Under the pieces are notes generated by a model that saw only the letters and a list, made by a program, of their open reading frames with translations, made no database searches and was not told the origin of the DNA. A program made the position numbers and the translations under genes. From the NCBI GenBank assembly GCA_023442905.1, contig JAEZWY010000001.1, positions 1 to 11,365 on the forward strand: a stretch of DNA of 11,365 bases. Direction: 5' to 3'. Shown here one piece after another: positions 1 to 5,143 of this stretch. Origin of the DNA: Bacillota bacterium (GTDB lineage Bacteria > Bacillota > Bacilli > Lactobacillales > Aerococcaceae). Each line of letters opens with the position of its first letter. The stretch's first letter is position 1.

Positions 1-1083
1 TTATTGAAAAATGATAAAAATATTTTACCACTAGATCCTAAAACACACGACAACATCTTAATTGTTGGTCAATCAAAATTTGCTGAGTTTGCCACTCAAG
101 GTGGCGGTGGTTCTTCTAAAGTGGACCCATTATATACAGTTGCGCCTAAACAGGGAATGGAAGATGTTTTAGCCGGTTTAGACAGTCACACAAAAGTGAA
201 TGCTTTCATTGTTGCGGATGATTTAAGTAACTTAGCAGAGGCGAAAGAAGCTGTAAAGGATGCTGATGCAGTAGTCATTATGGCCGGATTAGTCGCAACA
301 GAGGGAATGGATATGCAGACAGCTCACCAACCAAAAGACCAAGATACAATGGTAGATGCATTACTTGGGTTAAATGAGCAAACGGTTGTTGTATTAAAAG
401 ATTCAAGTCCAGTCGTATTACCTTGGATTCATAAAGCTTCGGCAGTATTAGAAGTATGGAATCAAGGGGTTGAAGATGGACATGTTGTTGCTGATTTAGT
501 ATTTGGTAATGTAAATCCATCTGGTAAAGTCCCAACAAGCTATCCTGCTCGCGATGAAGAAACTATTTTTTACGGACATGCTGAACGTCATCCAGGTATC
601 GATGAAGGGGAGGGTTTCCCAACAATTCGTTACTCAGAAGGATTGGAAATGGGTTACCGCTGGTACCAAGGTCAAGATATTAAGGCAGGATTTGCTTTTG
701 GCCATGGTTTATCTTATACAAGTTTTGCAATTGAAGAAGCTAGACTAGATAACTTAGTGTCAGATGGCCACGCTCCAATTAATATTCAAGTTGCTGTAAC
801 AAATACTGGCGACCGTGATGGTGCAGAAGTCGTACAAGTTTATGTAGGCATTCCAGTTGACGGACAACCGCCGATGCGCTTAGTTGGCTTCAAGAAAGTA
901 CACCTAGCTGCTGGGGAAACAACTGATGTCACAATCACCATTGACCCATTCGCTACTAACCATCCACTAGGTGTGTGGGATAACAATGCCCACGACTTTA
1001 TCATTGAACCTGGTGATTACAAGTTCTATGTAGGAAATGCAAGTGACAATACACCGTTCACTTTAACGCACACAATTCAATAA
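1..1083 (+). CDS. Glycoside hydrolase family 3 protein (beta-glucosidase type), C-terminal part, 5' truncated by window
   Basis: This is the C-terminal portion of a family 3 glycoside hydrolase, enzymes that remove terminal sugars (often beta-glucose or beta-xylose) from oligosaccharides or glycosides. The frame is open to the left edge. Counting from the TTG at position 4, a GH3 C-terminal domain covers about residues 15-235, with GGGGSS at 33-38, EGMD at 100-103 (the region that often supplies the acid/base Glu), NPSGKVPTSYP at 171-181, and YSEGLEMGYRWY at 210-221 followed by FGHGLSYTSF. A fibronectin type III-like domain follows at about 258-345 (VTNTGDRDGAEVVQVYV). The N-terminal barrel with the nucleophile Asp must lie upstream, since full-length enzymes are usually 700-850 residues and only about 360 are seen here. 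No signal peptide can be assessed. The exact substrate cannot be judged. It is separated from the next gene by a terminator. Confidence 0.93.
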   Translation, partial: LLKNDKNILPLDPKTHDNILIVGQSKFAEFATQGGGGSSKVDPLYTVAPKQGMEDVLAGLDSHTKVNAFIVADDLSNLAEAKEAVKDADAVVIMAGLVATEGMDMQTAHQPKDQDTMVDALLGLNEQTVVVLKDSSPVVLPWIHKASAVLEVWNQGVEDGHVVADLVFGNVNPSGKVPTSYPARDEETIFYGHAERHPGIDEGEGFPTIRYSEGLEMGYRWYQGQDIKAGFAFGHGLSYTSFAIEEARLDNLVSDGHAPINIQVAVTNTGDRDGAEVVQVYVGIPVDGQPPMRLVGFKKVHLAAGETTDVTITIDPFATNHPLGVWDNNAHDFIIEPGDYKFYVGNASDNTPFTLTHTIQ

Positions 1084-1096
1084 AATTTAACTTATC

Positions 1097-1136
1097 ACAA
1101 CTGGAAAAGGGTATCTGTCATTTTCCAGTTGTTTTT
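1097..1136 (+). terminator. Rho-independent terminator after the GH3 gene
   Basis: A perfect 12-bp inverted repeat (ACAACTGGAAAA at 1097-1108 with TTTTCCAGTTGT at 1121-1132), a 12-nt loop and a T run at 1132-1136. It begins 13 bases after the GH3 stop codon. Confidence 0.92.
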
Positions 1137-1183
1137 ATGTATTTTTGATTTAGATTCTACTAAAGGATTTCTAGAATTTGCGA

Positions 1184-1189
1184 TACAAT
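1184..1189 (+). promoter_or_regulatory. Possible -10 element for the PNPOx-like gene
   Basis: TACAAT lies 35 bases upstream of the ATG at 1225, downstream of the GH3 terminator, where a promoter is expected. No good -35 hexamer sits 16-18 bases upstream (the region reads TAAAGG), so this rests on the -10 match and position only. Confidence 0.4.
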
Positions 1190-1224
1190 AGAGGAAAGAA
1201 GCACAATAAAGGAGATGTTGAAAA

Positions 1225-1653
1225 ATGGAATTACAAGATTACATGAAGATATTAGAAAATATTGGCGCAGCAGTTTTTGCTACGGTAGATAGCGATGGGA
1301 AGCCACATACGAGATTTGCTAATATTGGTGTTGCAAATGAAAATGGTATTTTCTTTATGACAAAGCCAGGTAATGAATTCTATACGCAATTAAAAGATAA
1401 CGAAAATGTGTCTATTTCAGGTATGTCCAATGATGAAAATGGCATTCAAGCTATTACGGTTGAAGGTAAAGTGCGTGAAGTTGACCAATCATATTTAGAA
1501 GACATTTTAAAAGATAATCCTTACGTAAAAGATGTCTATCCTGATGAAGAAGACCGTAAATCAGTGGTTGCACTTCAAGTATATGAAGGTAGTGGTTTCT
1601 ATATGAATCTAAAAGCACATACTAATGGTACATTTGAATTTTCAGCAAATTAA
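1225..1653 (+). CDS. Pyridoxamine 5'-phosphate oxidase-like family protein (putative flavin/heme-type split-barrel protein)
   Basis: A 142-residue protein with the fold signature of the PNPOx-like split beta-barrel family (resembling the COG5015 group of short bacterial proteins). The start MELQDYMKILENIGAAVFATVDSDGKPHTRF (about 1-31) is typical: an N-terminal helix, a strand ending in the AxVDxDGxPHxR turn, then NENGIFFMT (39-47), where the flavin phosphate usually binds, and AITVEGKVREV (76-86). Members bind FMN, F420 or related cofactors, but substrates are mostly unknown, so no reaction is assigned. It is cytosolic, with no signal or membrane segment. The start is supported by AAAGGAG at 1208-1214, ten bases before ATG. 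The CPBP protease gene follows after 61 bases without a terminator, suggesting co-transcription. Confidence 0.85.
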   Translation: MELQDYMKILENIGAAVFATVDSDGKPHTRFANIGVANENGIFFMTKPGNEFYTQLKDNENVSISGMSNDENGIQAITVEGKVREVDQSYLEDILKDNPYVKDVYPDEEDRKSVVALQVYEGSGFYMNLKAHTNGTFEFSAN

Positions 1654-1714
1654 TATAAATTAACCTTTTATATAGAAGGAAATTGTAATTAGTCAATAAA
1701 GTTAGGGGAATTAT

Positions 1715-2455
1715 ATGGGGAAAAGGAAGAATAGAAATACTGAAGCTTACTACCAGAATCCAACTAGACAAAAATGGATTGGCTGGATAGTGGGCGGGGC
1801 TAAGGTTATTTTGTGGACATTAGTTTACACGCTAATTGTCTCGCTTCCTCAACTATATGTGATGTATGGTAGCCTTTTAGACAATACATGGATAACAATC
1901 CTAGGAATTGTCAGCATTATCTATATGTTTGCAGTGAGCTATTGGTTCTACCGTCGTTATCAAAAGAAACATCCTGAAAATGTTATAAGTTTAACTTGGG
2001 ATGATGTGCTTAAGGACTTAGGGATATTTGCAGCAGTTTTAGTGTTTAAACTAGCAATGTCTTATTTAATGTCTGGGATTTACGGTGAAGAAACTACTGT
2101 AAATGATGAAGCAATCTTTGGATTACTTGCAGGGAATACCAATATACTGTTAGCCTTGAATCTTGGATTAACTGTTATTACGATGGCACCAGTAATGGAA
2201 GAAATTATCTTCCGCGGCATGATCAGTAAAGGCATGTTTAAAGATAAGAATTTTACGGTAGCCATTATATTATCATCAATATTCTTCTCAAGTATGCATC
2301 TGTCAGGTAATATCATTTCATTTATTATTTATGCAGGAATAGGAGCAGCTTGCTTCATAGCTTATTGGCGGAAGAAAAATATTAATGACGCCATCCTAAT
2401 TCACTTCTTGAATAATTTACCGGGTGCTATCATGTTAATATTTGGTTTATATTAG
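1715..2455 (+). CDS. CPBP family intramembrane glutamic endopeptidase (Abi/CAAX-type)
   Basis: A 246-residue multi-pass membrane protein of the CPBP family (CAAX proteases and bacteriocin-processing enzymes, the Abi group). Hydrophobic segments lie at about 22-50, 58-79, 102-120, 143-160, 181-198, 199-217 and 227-245. All three catalytic motifs are visible: EExxxR as E162-E163-x3-R167 (MEEIIFRG), FxxxH ending in H195 (FFSSMH), and HxxxN as H230-x3-N234 (HFLNN). The enzyme is therefore expected to be active. In lactic acid bacteria such proteins are linked to bacteriocin self-immunity, peptide maturation or membrane-protein processing, but no bacteriocin precursor is visible nearby, so the substrate is unknown. 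The start is supported by AGGGGA at 1704-1709, five bases before ATG. It is followed by a strong terminator and probably shares a transcript with the PNPOx-like gene. Confidence 0.92.
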   Translation: MGKRKNRNTEAYYQNPTRQKWIGWIVGGAKVILWTLVYTLIVSLPQLYVMYGSLLDNTWITILGIVSIIYMFAVSYWFYRRYQKKHPENVISLTWDDVLKDLGIFAAVLVFKLAMSYLMSGIYGEETTVNDEAIFGLLAGNTNILLALNLGLTVITMAPVMEEIIFRGMISKGMFKDKNFTVAIILSSIFFSSMHLSGNIISFIIYAGIGAACFIAYWRKKNINDAILIHFLNNLPGAIMLIFGLY

Positions 2456-2470
2456 TGAAAAATTTATAAA

Positions 2471-2528
2471 AAAGACCTCTTTGAACGGTGGTGTAACTTT
2501 AAAAGCACTTGTTTAAAGAGGTTTTTTT
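2471..2528 (+). terminator. Rho-independent terminator after the CPBP protease gene
   Basis: ACCTCTTTGAAC at 2475-2486 pairs with GTTTAAAGAGGT at 2511-2522 (12 bp, one G-T pair), flanked by an A run on the left and seven T at 2522-2528. The loop is long (24 nt). Confidence 0.88.
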
Positions 2529-2545
2529 ACGCTTTTTTTAAGTAA

Positions 2546-2573
2546 TGTTACATTAATGTTACAAAAATGTAGC
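2546..2573 (+). promoter_or_regulatory. Tandem WalR-type binding array (three half-sites)
   Basis: TGTTAC (2546-2551), five bases, TGTTAC (2557-2562), five bases, TGTAGC (2568-2573). The first two half-sites match the published WalR/YycF consensus TGTWAH-N5-TGTWAH exactly and the third has one mismatch, all at an 11-bp period on the same strand. The array lies 18 bases after the preceding terminator and about 260 bases before the hydrolase start. A weak -10-like TATAAA occurs at 2588-2593. Binding is inferred from motif match only. Confidence 0.6.
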
Positions 2574-2749
2574 TTTTTTATTTTAAATATAAACGAATAA
2601 TTTGGATTTAAGACTTTCTTAAAAGATTGATTTATTAACCTTCTTAATAGATTATTAATATTTTAAAATAATTCTAGTCTAAAAAAGACAAAATTAATCT
2701 AAAAGTATTAGCTAAATATAAGGAAAAGTGTAAGAAAGAGTAAAAAATT
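2574..2749 (+). other. AT-rich intergenic stretch with no identifiable gene
   Basis: Very AT-rich sequence between the two WalR-type sites. It has stop codons in all frames and no credible ribosome site with an ORF. Visible features are only a short perfect inverted repeat (TATTAA-CCTTC-TTAATA, around 2632-2648), the TATAAA at 2588-2593 and a lone half-site-like TGTAAG at 2729-2734. It could be the leader of a longer transcript if a promoter at the tandem array is used. Confidence 0.5.
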
Positions 2750-2766
2750 TGTAACCTGATTGTTAC
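2750..2766 (+). promoter_or_regulatory. WalR box upstream of the LysM-NlpC/P60 gene
   Basis: TGTAAC (2750-2755), CTGAT, TGTTAC (2761-2766) is an exact match to the WalR consensus TGTWAH-N5-TGTWAH. Its centre is about 43 bases before the start point predicted from the TATAAT at 2789, the usual position for an activator replacing a weak -35 element. The walR gene itself lies just downstream of the target gene. Confidence 0.75.
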
Positions 2767-2788
2767 GGAAAATTGCAGTTTGCTTGTA

Positions 2789-2794
2789 TATAAT
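2789..2794 (+). promoter_or_regulatory. -10 element of the LysM-NlpC/P60 gene promoter
   Basis: A perfect TATAAT lies 39 bases upstream of the ATG at 2833. The -35 position (about 2766-2771) reads CGGAAA, far from TTGACA, and directly abuts the WalR box. This arrangement suggests dependence on an activator. The predicted leader is about 32 nt. Confidence 0.7.
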
Positions 2795-2832
2795 AGCTAT
2801 TGTAATTAGAAATTTCAGGGGGTAGAAATTTA

Positions 2833-4203
2833 ATGAAGTTTTCAGTAAAAAAAATGGTAGGGACATCGTTAGCGACGTCAGCGGCTTTAGCAGCCTTTGC
2901 AACCACTAATGTTTCAGCAGACGAAGTATATACAATTGAAACGGGAGATACTTTATCTGCAATTTCACGTAAATTTGATTTATCTATTGCGGATCTAGTT
3001 GAAGCGAATACAATTGACAATCAAGATTTAATCTTCTCAGGTCATACTTTAAATATTCCAACTGTTGACGCACCAGTTGTTGCTAGCACAAAACGCGTAG
3101 CAGATGCATCTAACGTATACACAGTTGTTGCAGGTGATACTTTAAATAAAATCGCTGCAGACTTTGACACAACAGCACAAGACTTACGTGATTTAAATGG
3201 TATTTCAGGTGATTTAATTTTAGTTGGTCAACAATTAAAAGTTAAAGGTGAAGTAGAGCAAGCAGCTGCAGTTGTTGAAGAAACTCCAGTAGTAGAAGCA
3301 CCAGTAGCAGAAGAAACAGTGGAAGTAGAAGCTACACCAGTAGTAGAAGAAACTGTTAACAACTATGTTGCAGATGAAAATGGTAACTATACTGTAGTTG
3401 CTGGCGACTCTATTAACAAAATTGCTAGTCAATTCGGCGTTTCAGCGTCTGAATTACGTGCTCAAAATAACTTATCAAGTGATTTAATCTTAGTTGGTCA
3501 ATCATTGGCTATTCCTGGTTTAGCAGCAGCGCCAGTTGTTGAAGAAGCAGCAGAAGTTATTGAAGAAACTCCAGTAGTAGAAGAAGTAGCTGAAGTAGCG
3601 CCAGTTGTTGAAGAAACACCTGTTGTTGAAGCTGCTGAAGTTACACCAGTTGCAAATACAGTAGAAGAAGAAACAGCAGCAGCTCAAGCAGAAACAGCAG
3701 CTCAAGCAGAGGCAGAAGCCCAAGCGGAAGCAGAAGCAGCAGCTCAAGCAGAAGCAGCAGCTCAAGCAGCGGCGGAAGCAGAAGCAGCAGCTCAAGCAGA
3801 GGCAGAAGCCCAAGCAGCAGCCCAAGCACAATCAGGTAATGTAACAGCTTTATTAAACAATGCTTATGCACAAGTTGGTGTACCTTATGTATGGGGTGGT
3901 AAATCACCTTCAGGTTTCGACTGTTCAGGTTTCGTGAACTATGTTTACAAACAAACTTACGGTGTTAACGTAGGTAGCTATACTGGTGAACAACAATATG
4001 CTGGTCCAAAAATTGCAGTTTCATCTGCGCAACCAGGCGACTTAATTTTCTGGGGTTCTTATGGTTCTCCATACCACGTGGCAATTTCATTAGGTAATGG
4101 ACAATACATCCATTCACAACGTCCTGGTGAAACAGTTCACTCAGAATCAATTAATCCATACTGGGCACCATCATTTGCTGTAAGTATGGCTGCTTATAAC
4201 TAA
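2833..4203 (+). CDS. Secreted LysM-NlpC/P60 peptidoglycan endopeptidase
   Basis: A 456-residue cell-wall hydrolase, predicted to cut the peptide stems of peptidoglycan outside the cell. A signal peptide covers 1-29 (basic MKFSVKK start, hydrophobic core, likely cut after VSA). Three LysM domains at about 32-75, 95-137 and 186-228 (YTVVAGDT/S type) should anchor it to glycan strands. Linkers rich in VVEETPVVE (about 140-180 and 231-280) and in Ala/Gln/Glu (281-333) separate them from an NlpC/P60 domain at about 337-456. The catalytic residues are visible: C364 in FDCSGF, H415 in YHVAIS, and H427 in YIHSQ as the likely third polar residue. The start is set by AGGGGG at 2817-2822 and the signal peptide. 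It has its own promoter with a WalR box and its own terminator. It resembles WalR-controlled hydrolases such as LytE and YocH in architecture, but orthology is not claimed. Confidence 0.95.
   Translation: MKFSVKKMVGTSLATSAALAAFATTNVSADEVYTIETGDTLSAISRKFDLSIADLVEANTIDNQDLIFSGHTLNIPTVDAPVVASTKRVADASNVYTVVAGDTLNKIAADFDTTAQDLRDLNGISGDLILVGQQLKVKGEVEQAAAVVEETPVVEAPVAEETVEVEATPVVEETVNNYVADENGNYTVVAGDSINKIASQFGVSASELRAQNNLSSDLILVGQSLAIPGLAAAPVVEEAAEVIEETPVVEEVAEVAPVVEETPVVEAAEVTPVANTVEEETAAAQAETAAQAEAEAQAEAEAAAQAEAAAQAAAEAEAAAQAEAEAQAAAQAQSGNVTALLNNAYAQVGVPYVWGGKSPSGFDCSGFVNYVYKQTYGVNVGSYTGEQQYAGPKIAVSSAQPGDLIFWGSYGSPYHVAISLGNGQYIHSQRPGETVHSESINPYWAPSFAVSMAAYN
3673..3831 (+). repeat. In-frame Ala/Gln/Glu-coding low-complexity repeat tract
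   Basis: Short degenerate units of the type GCAGCTCAAGCAGAAGC encode A/Q/E-rich residues 281-333 of the hydrolase. A 29-base unit occurs twice, identical, at 3697-3725 and 3787-3815, offset by 90 bp (30 codons), which points to duplication within the tract. It probably forms an extended or helical spacer between the wall-binding and catalytic domains. Confidence 0.85.
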
Positions 4204-4227
4204 GCAATCATTTAAATAATAAATACT

Positions 4228-4263
4228 AAAGGTCGAGATGATTACCCCCCTCGGCCTTTTTTT
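4228..4263 (+). terminator. Rho-independent terminator after the hydrolase gene
   Basis: AAAGGTCGAG at 4228-4237 pairs with CTCGGCCTTT at 4250-4259 (10 bp with one wobble pair), with a T run at 4257-4263. The loop includes a run of six C. It separates the hydrolase transcript from the wal operon. Confidence 0.9.
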
Positions 4264-4326
4264 AGTAGAATTTTTTTAAAATCCACCGCGATACTAAAAG
4301 GGATGAAAGCCCTTTAATAGGCATTG

Positions 4327-4355
4327 TTGGCAATTTCACCTAAAGGTGTTAAAAT
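4327..4355 (+). promoter_or_regulatory. walR: Predicted sigma-A-type promoter of the wal operon
   Basis: TTGGCA (4327-4332), a 17-base spacer, and TAAAAT (4350-4355), giving a predicted start near 4362 and a leader of about 56 nt to the walR ATG. The spacing is ideal and this is the best hexamer pair between the preceding terminator and walR. No WalR box is present here. Confidence 0.65.
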
Positions 4356-4366
4356 AAGGTGATAAA
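4337..4366 (+). promoter_or_regulatory. Possible operator: dyad and direct repeat overlying the walR promoter
   Basis: CACC-TAAA-GGTG (4337-4348) is a short dyad inside the -35/-10 spacer. AAGGTGTTAAA (4343-4353) is repeated as AAGGTGATAAA (4356-4366), 13 bases downstream, spanning the -10 and predicted start. Such a layout could bind a regulator, but no known factor is recognised. Confidence 0.3.
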
Positions 4367-4417
4367 TTCTAGCTATTTTTCCAAGATCAGATGTTCACAA
4401 TCAAGGAGAGCAAATTA

Positions 4418-5134
4418 ATGAAAAAAATATTAATCGTTGACGATGAGAAACCAATCTCAGATATTATATCCTTCAATCTAAAAAATGAAGGATATGAAAT
4501 TGATACCGCCTATGACGGCGAACAAGCTTTAGAAAAATTTGAATCATTCCAACCTGACTTAGTGGTATTGGATTTAATGTTACCGAAAATTGACGGTTTA
4601 GAAGTGTGTCGTCAAATTCGTAAAGATAGTCAAGTACCTATTATTATGTTAACTGCTAAAGATAGCGAAATTGATAAGGTATTAGGACTAGAGTTAGGGG
4701 CAGATGACTACGTTACTAAACCATTTTCTAACCGTGAATTAACAGCCCGTGTAAAAGCGAATATTCGCCGTACAGCGGTAGTTGCTGAACCAGTAGCGAC
4801 TGATGAGGCAGCTGAGAAAGATAATATTATTGAAATTGGCGATCTATTAATTCACGAAGATGAGTATATCGCTTCAAAAAATGGACAAGACGTTGAGTTA
4901 ACACATCGAGAGATTGAGTTATTGCATTATCTTTCTCAACATATTAACCAAGTAATGACCAGAGAGCACTTGCTTCAGACGGTATGGGGGTACGATTACT
5001 TCGGTGACGTTCGAACAGTGGATGTGACCGTTAGACGTTTACGTGAAAAGATTGAAGAAAATCCGAGTCATCCAAAAATTTTAATTACTAGACGAGGCGT
5101 TGGTTATTTCCTTAAAATTCCAACCCAAGAATAG
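4418..5134 (+). CDS. walR: Response regulator WalR (YycF/VicR), OmpR family
   Basis: A 238-residue DNA-binding response regulator, the output of the essential WalKR system controlling peptidoglycan hydrolases and cell-wall turnover. The receiver domain spans about 1-118, with acidic residues D8 and D9, phosphoacceptor D52 (LVVLDLMLP), T79 and K101 (KPFS). T100 corresponds to the T101 of Bacillus WalR reported as a Ser/Thr-kinase target. A linker of about 120-136 leads to a winged-helix domain (about 137-233) with the highly conserved TREHLLQTVWGYDYFGDVRT and VDVTVRRLREKIE segments, which are near-identical to Bacillus WalR. The start at 4418 is chosen because AAGGAG at 4403-4408 is correctly spaced and MKKILIVDDE is the family N-terminus; the in-frame ATG at 4391 would add nine unsupported residues. 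walK starts nine bases after its stop. Confidence 0.98.
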   Translation: MKKILIVDDEKPISDIISFNLKNEGYEIDTAYDGEQALEKFESFQPDLVVLDLMLPKIDGLEVCRQIRKDSQVPIIMLTAKDSEIDKVLGLELGADDYVTKPFSNRELTARVKANIRRTAVVAEPVATDEAAEKDNIIEIGDLLIHEDEYIASKNGQDVELTHREIELLHYLSQHINQVMTREHLLQTVWGYDYFGDVRTVDVTVRRLREKIEENPSHPKILITRRGVGYFLKIPTQE

Positions 5135-5143
5135 AGGTCAGTC

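Noticed and set aside
4..6. TTG at position 4 as true start of the GH3 gene
   Set aside because: The frame is open to the window edge, no ribosome site can be seen, and the protein would lack the catalytic barrel; truncation by the window is the simpler explanation.
2729..2745. TGTAAG followed by AGTAAA as a third WalR box
   Set aside because: The second half does not match the consensus and the spacing is off by one; at most a lone half-site.
2763..3020. Minus-strand 85-codon open frame over the hydrolase promoter and signal peptide
   Set aside because: It overlaps a well-supported promoter and gene start, has no recognisable motif and no ribosome site.
3673..3831. CRISPR-like or satellite repeat array
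   Set aside because: The repeats are in frame, degenerate and coding within a clear secreted protein; there are no spacers of regular length.
3235..3907. Several long minus-strand open frames rich in Cys/Phe or Leu opposite the hydrolase linkers
   Set aside because: They are by-products of the GCA/GAA/CAA-rich repeat codons on the + strand, with no ribosome site or plausible protein composition.
4297..4315. AAAGGG-N7-CCCTTT hairpin as a second terminator
   Set aside because: No T run follows, the stem is only six base pairs, and a full terminator already lies at 4228-4263.
4391..4417. Upstream in-frame ATG for walR adding nine residues
   Set aside because: The well-spaced AAGGAG at 4403-4408 lies inside this extension and the family N-terminus begins at 4418.
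4264..4417. WalR autoregulation site before walR
   Set aside because: Only a lone TGTTAA (4347-4352) is seen, without a partner half-site five bases away on either strand.
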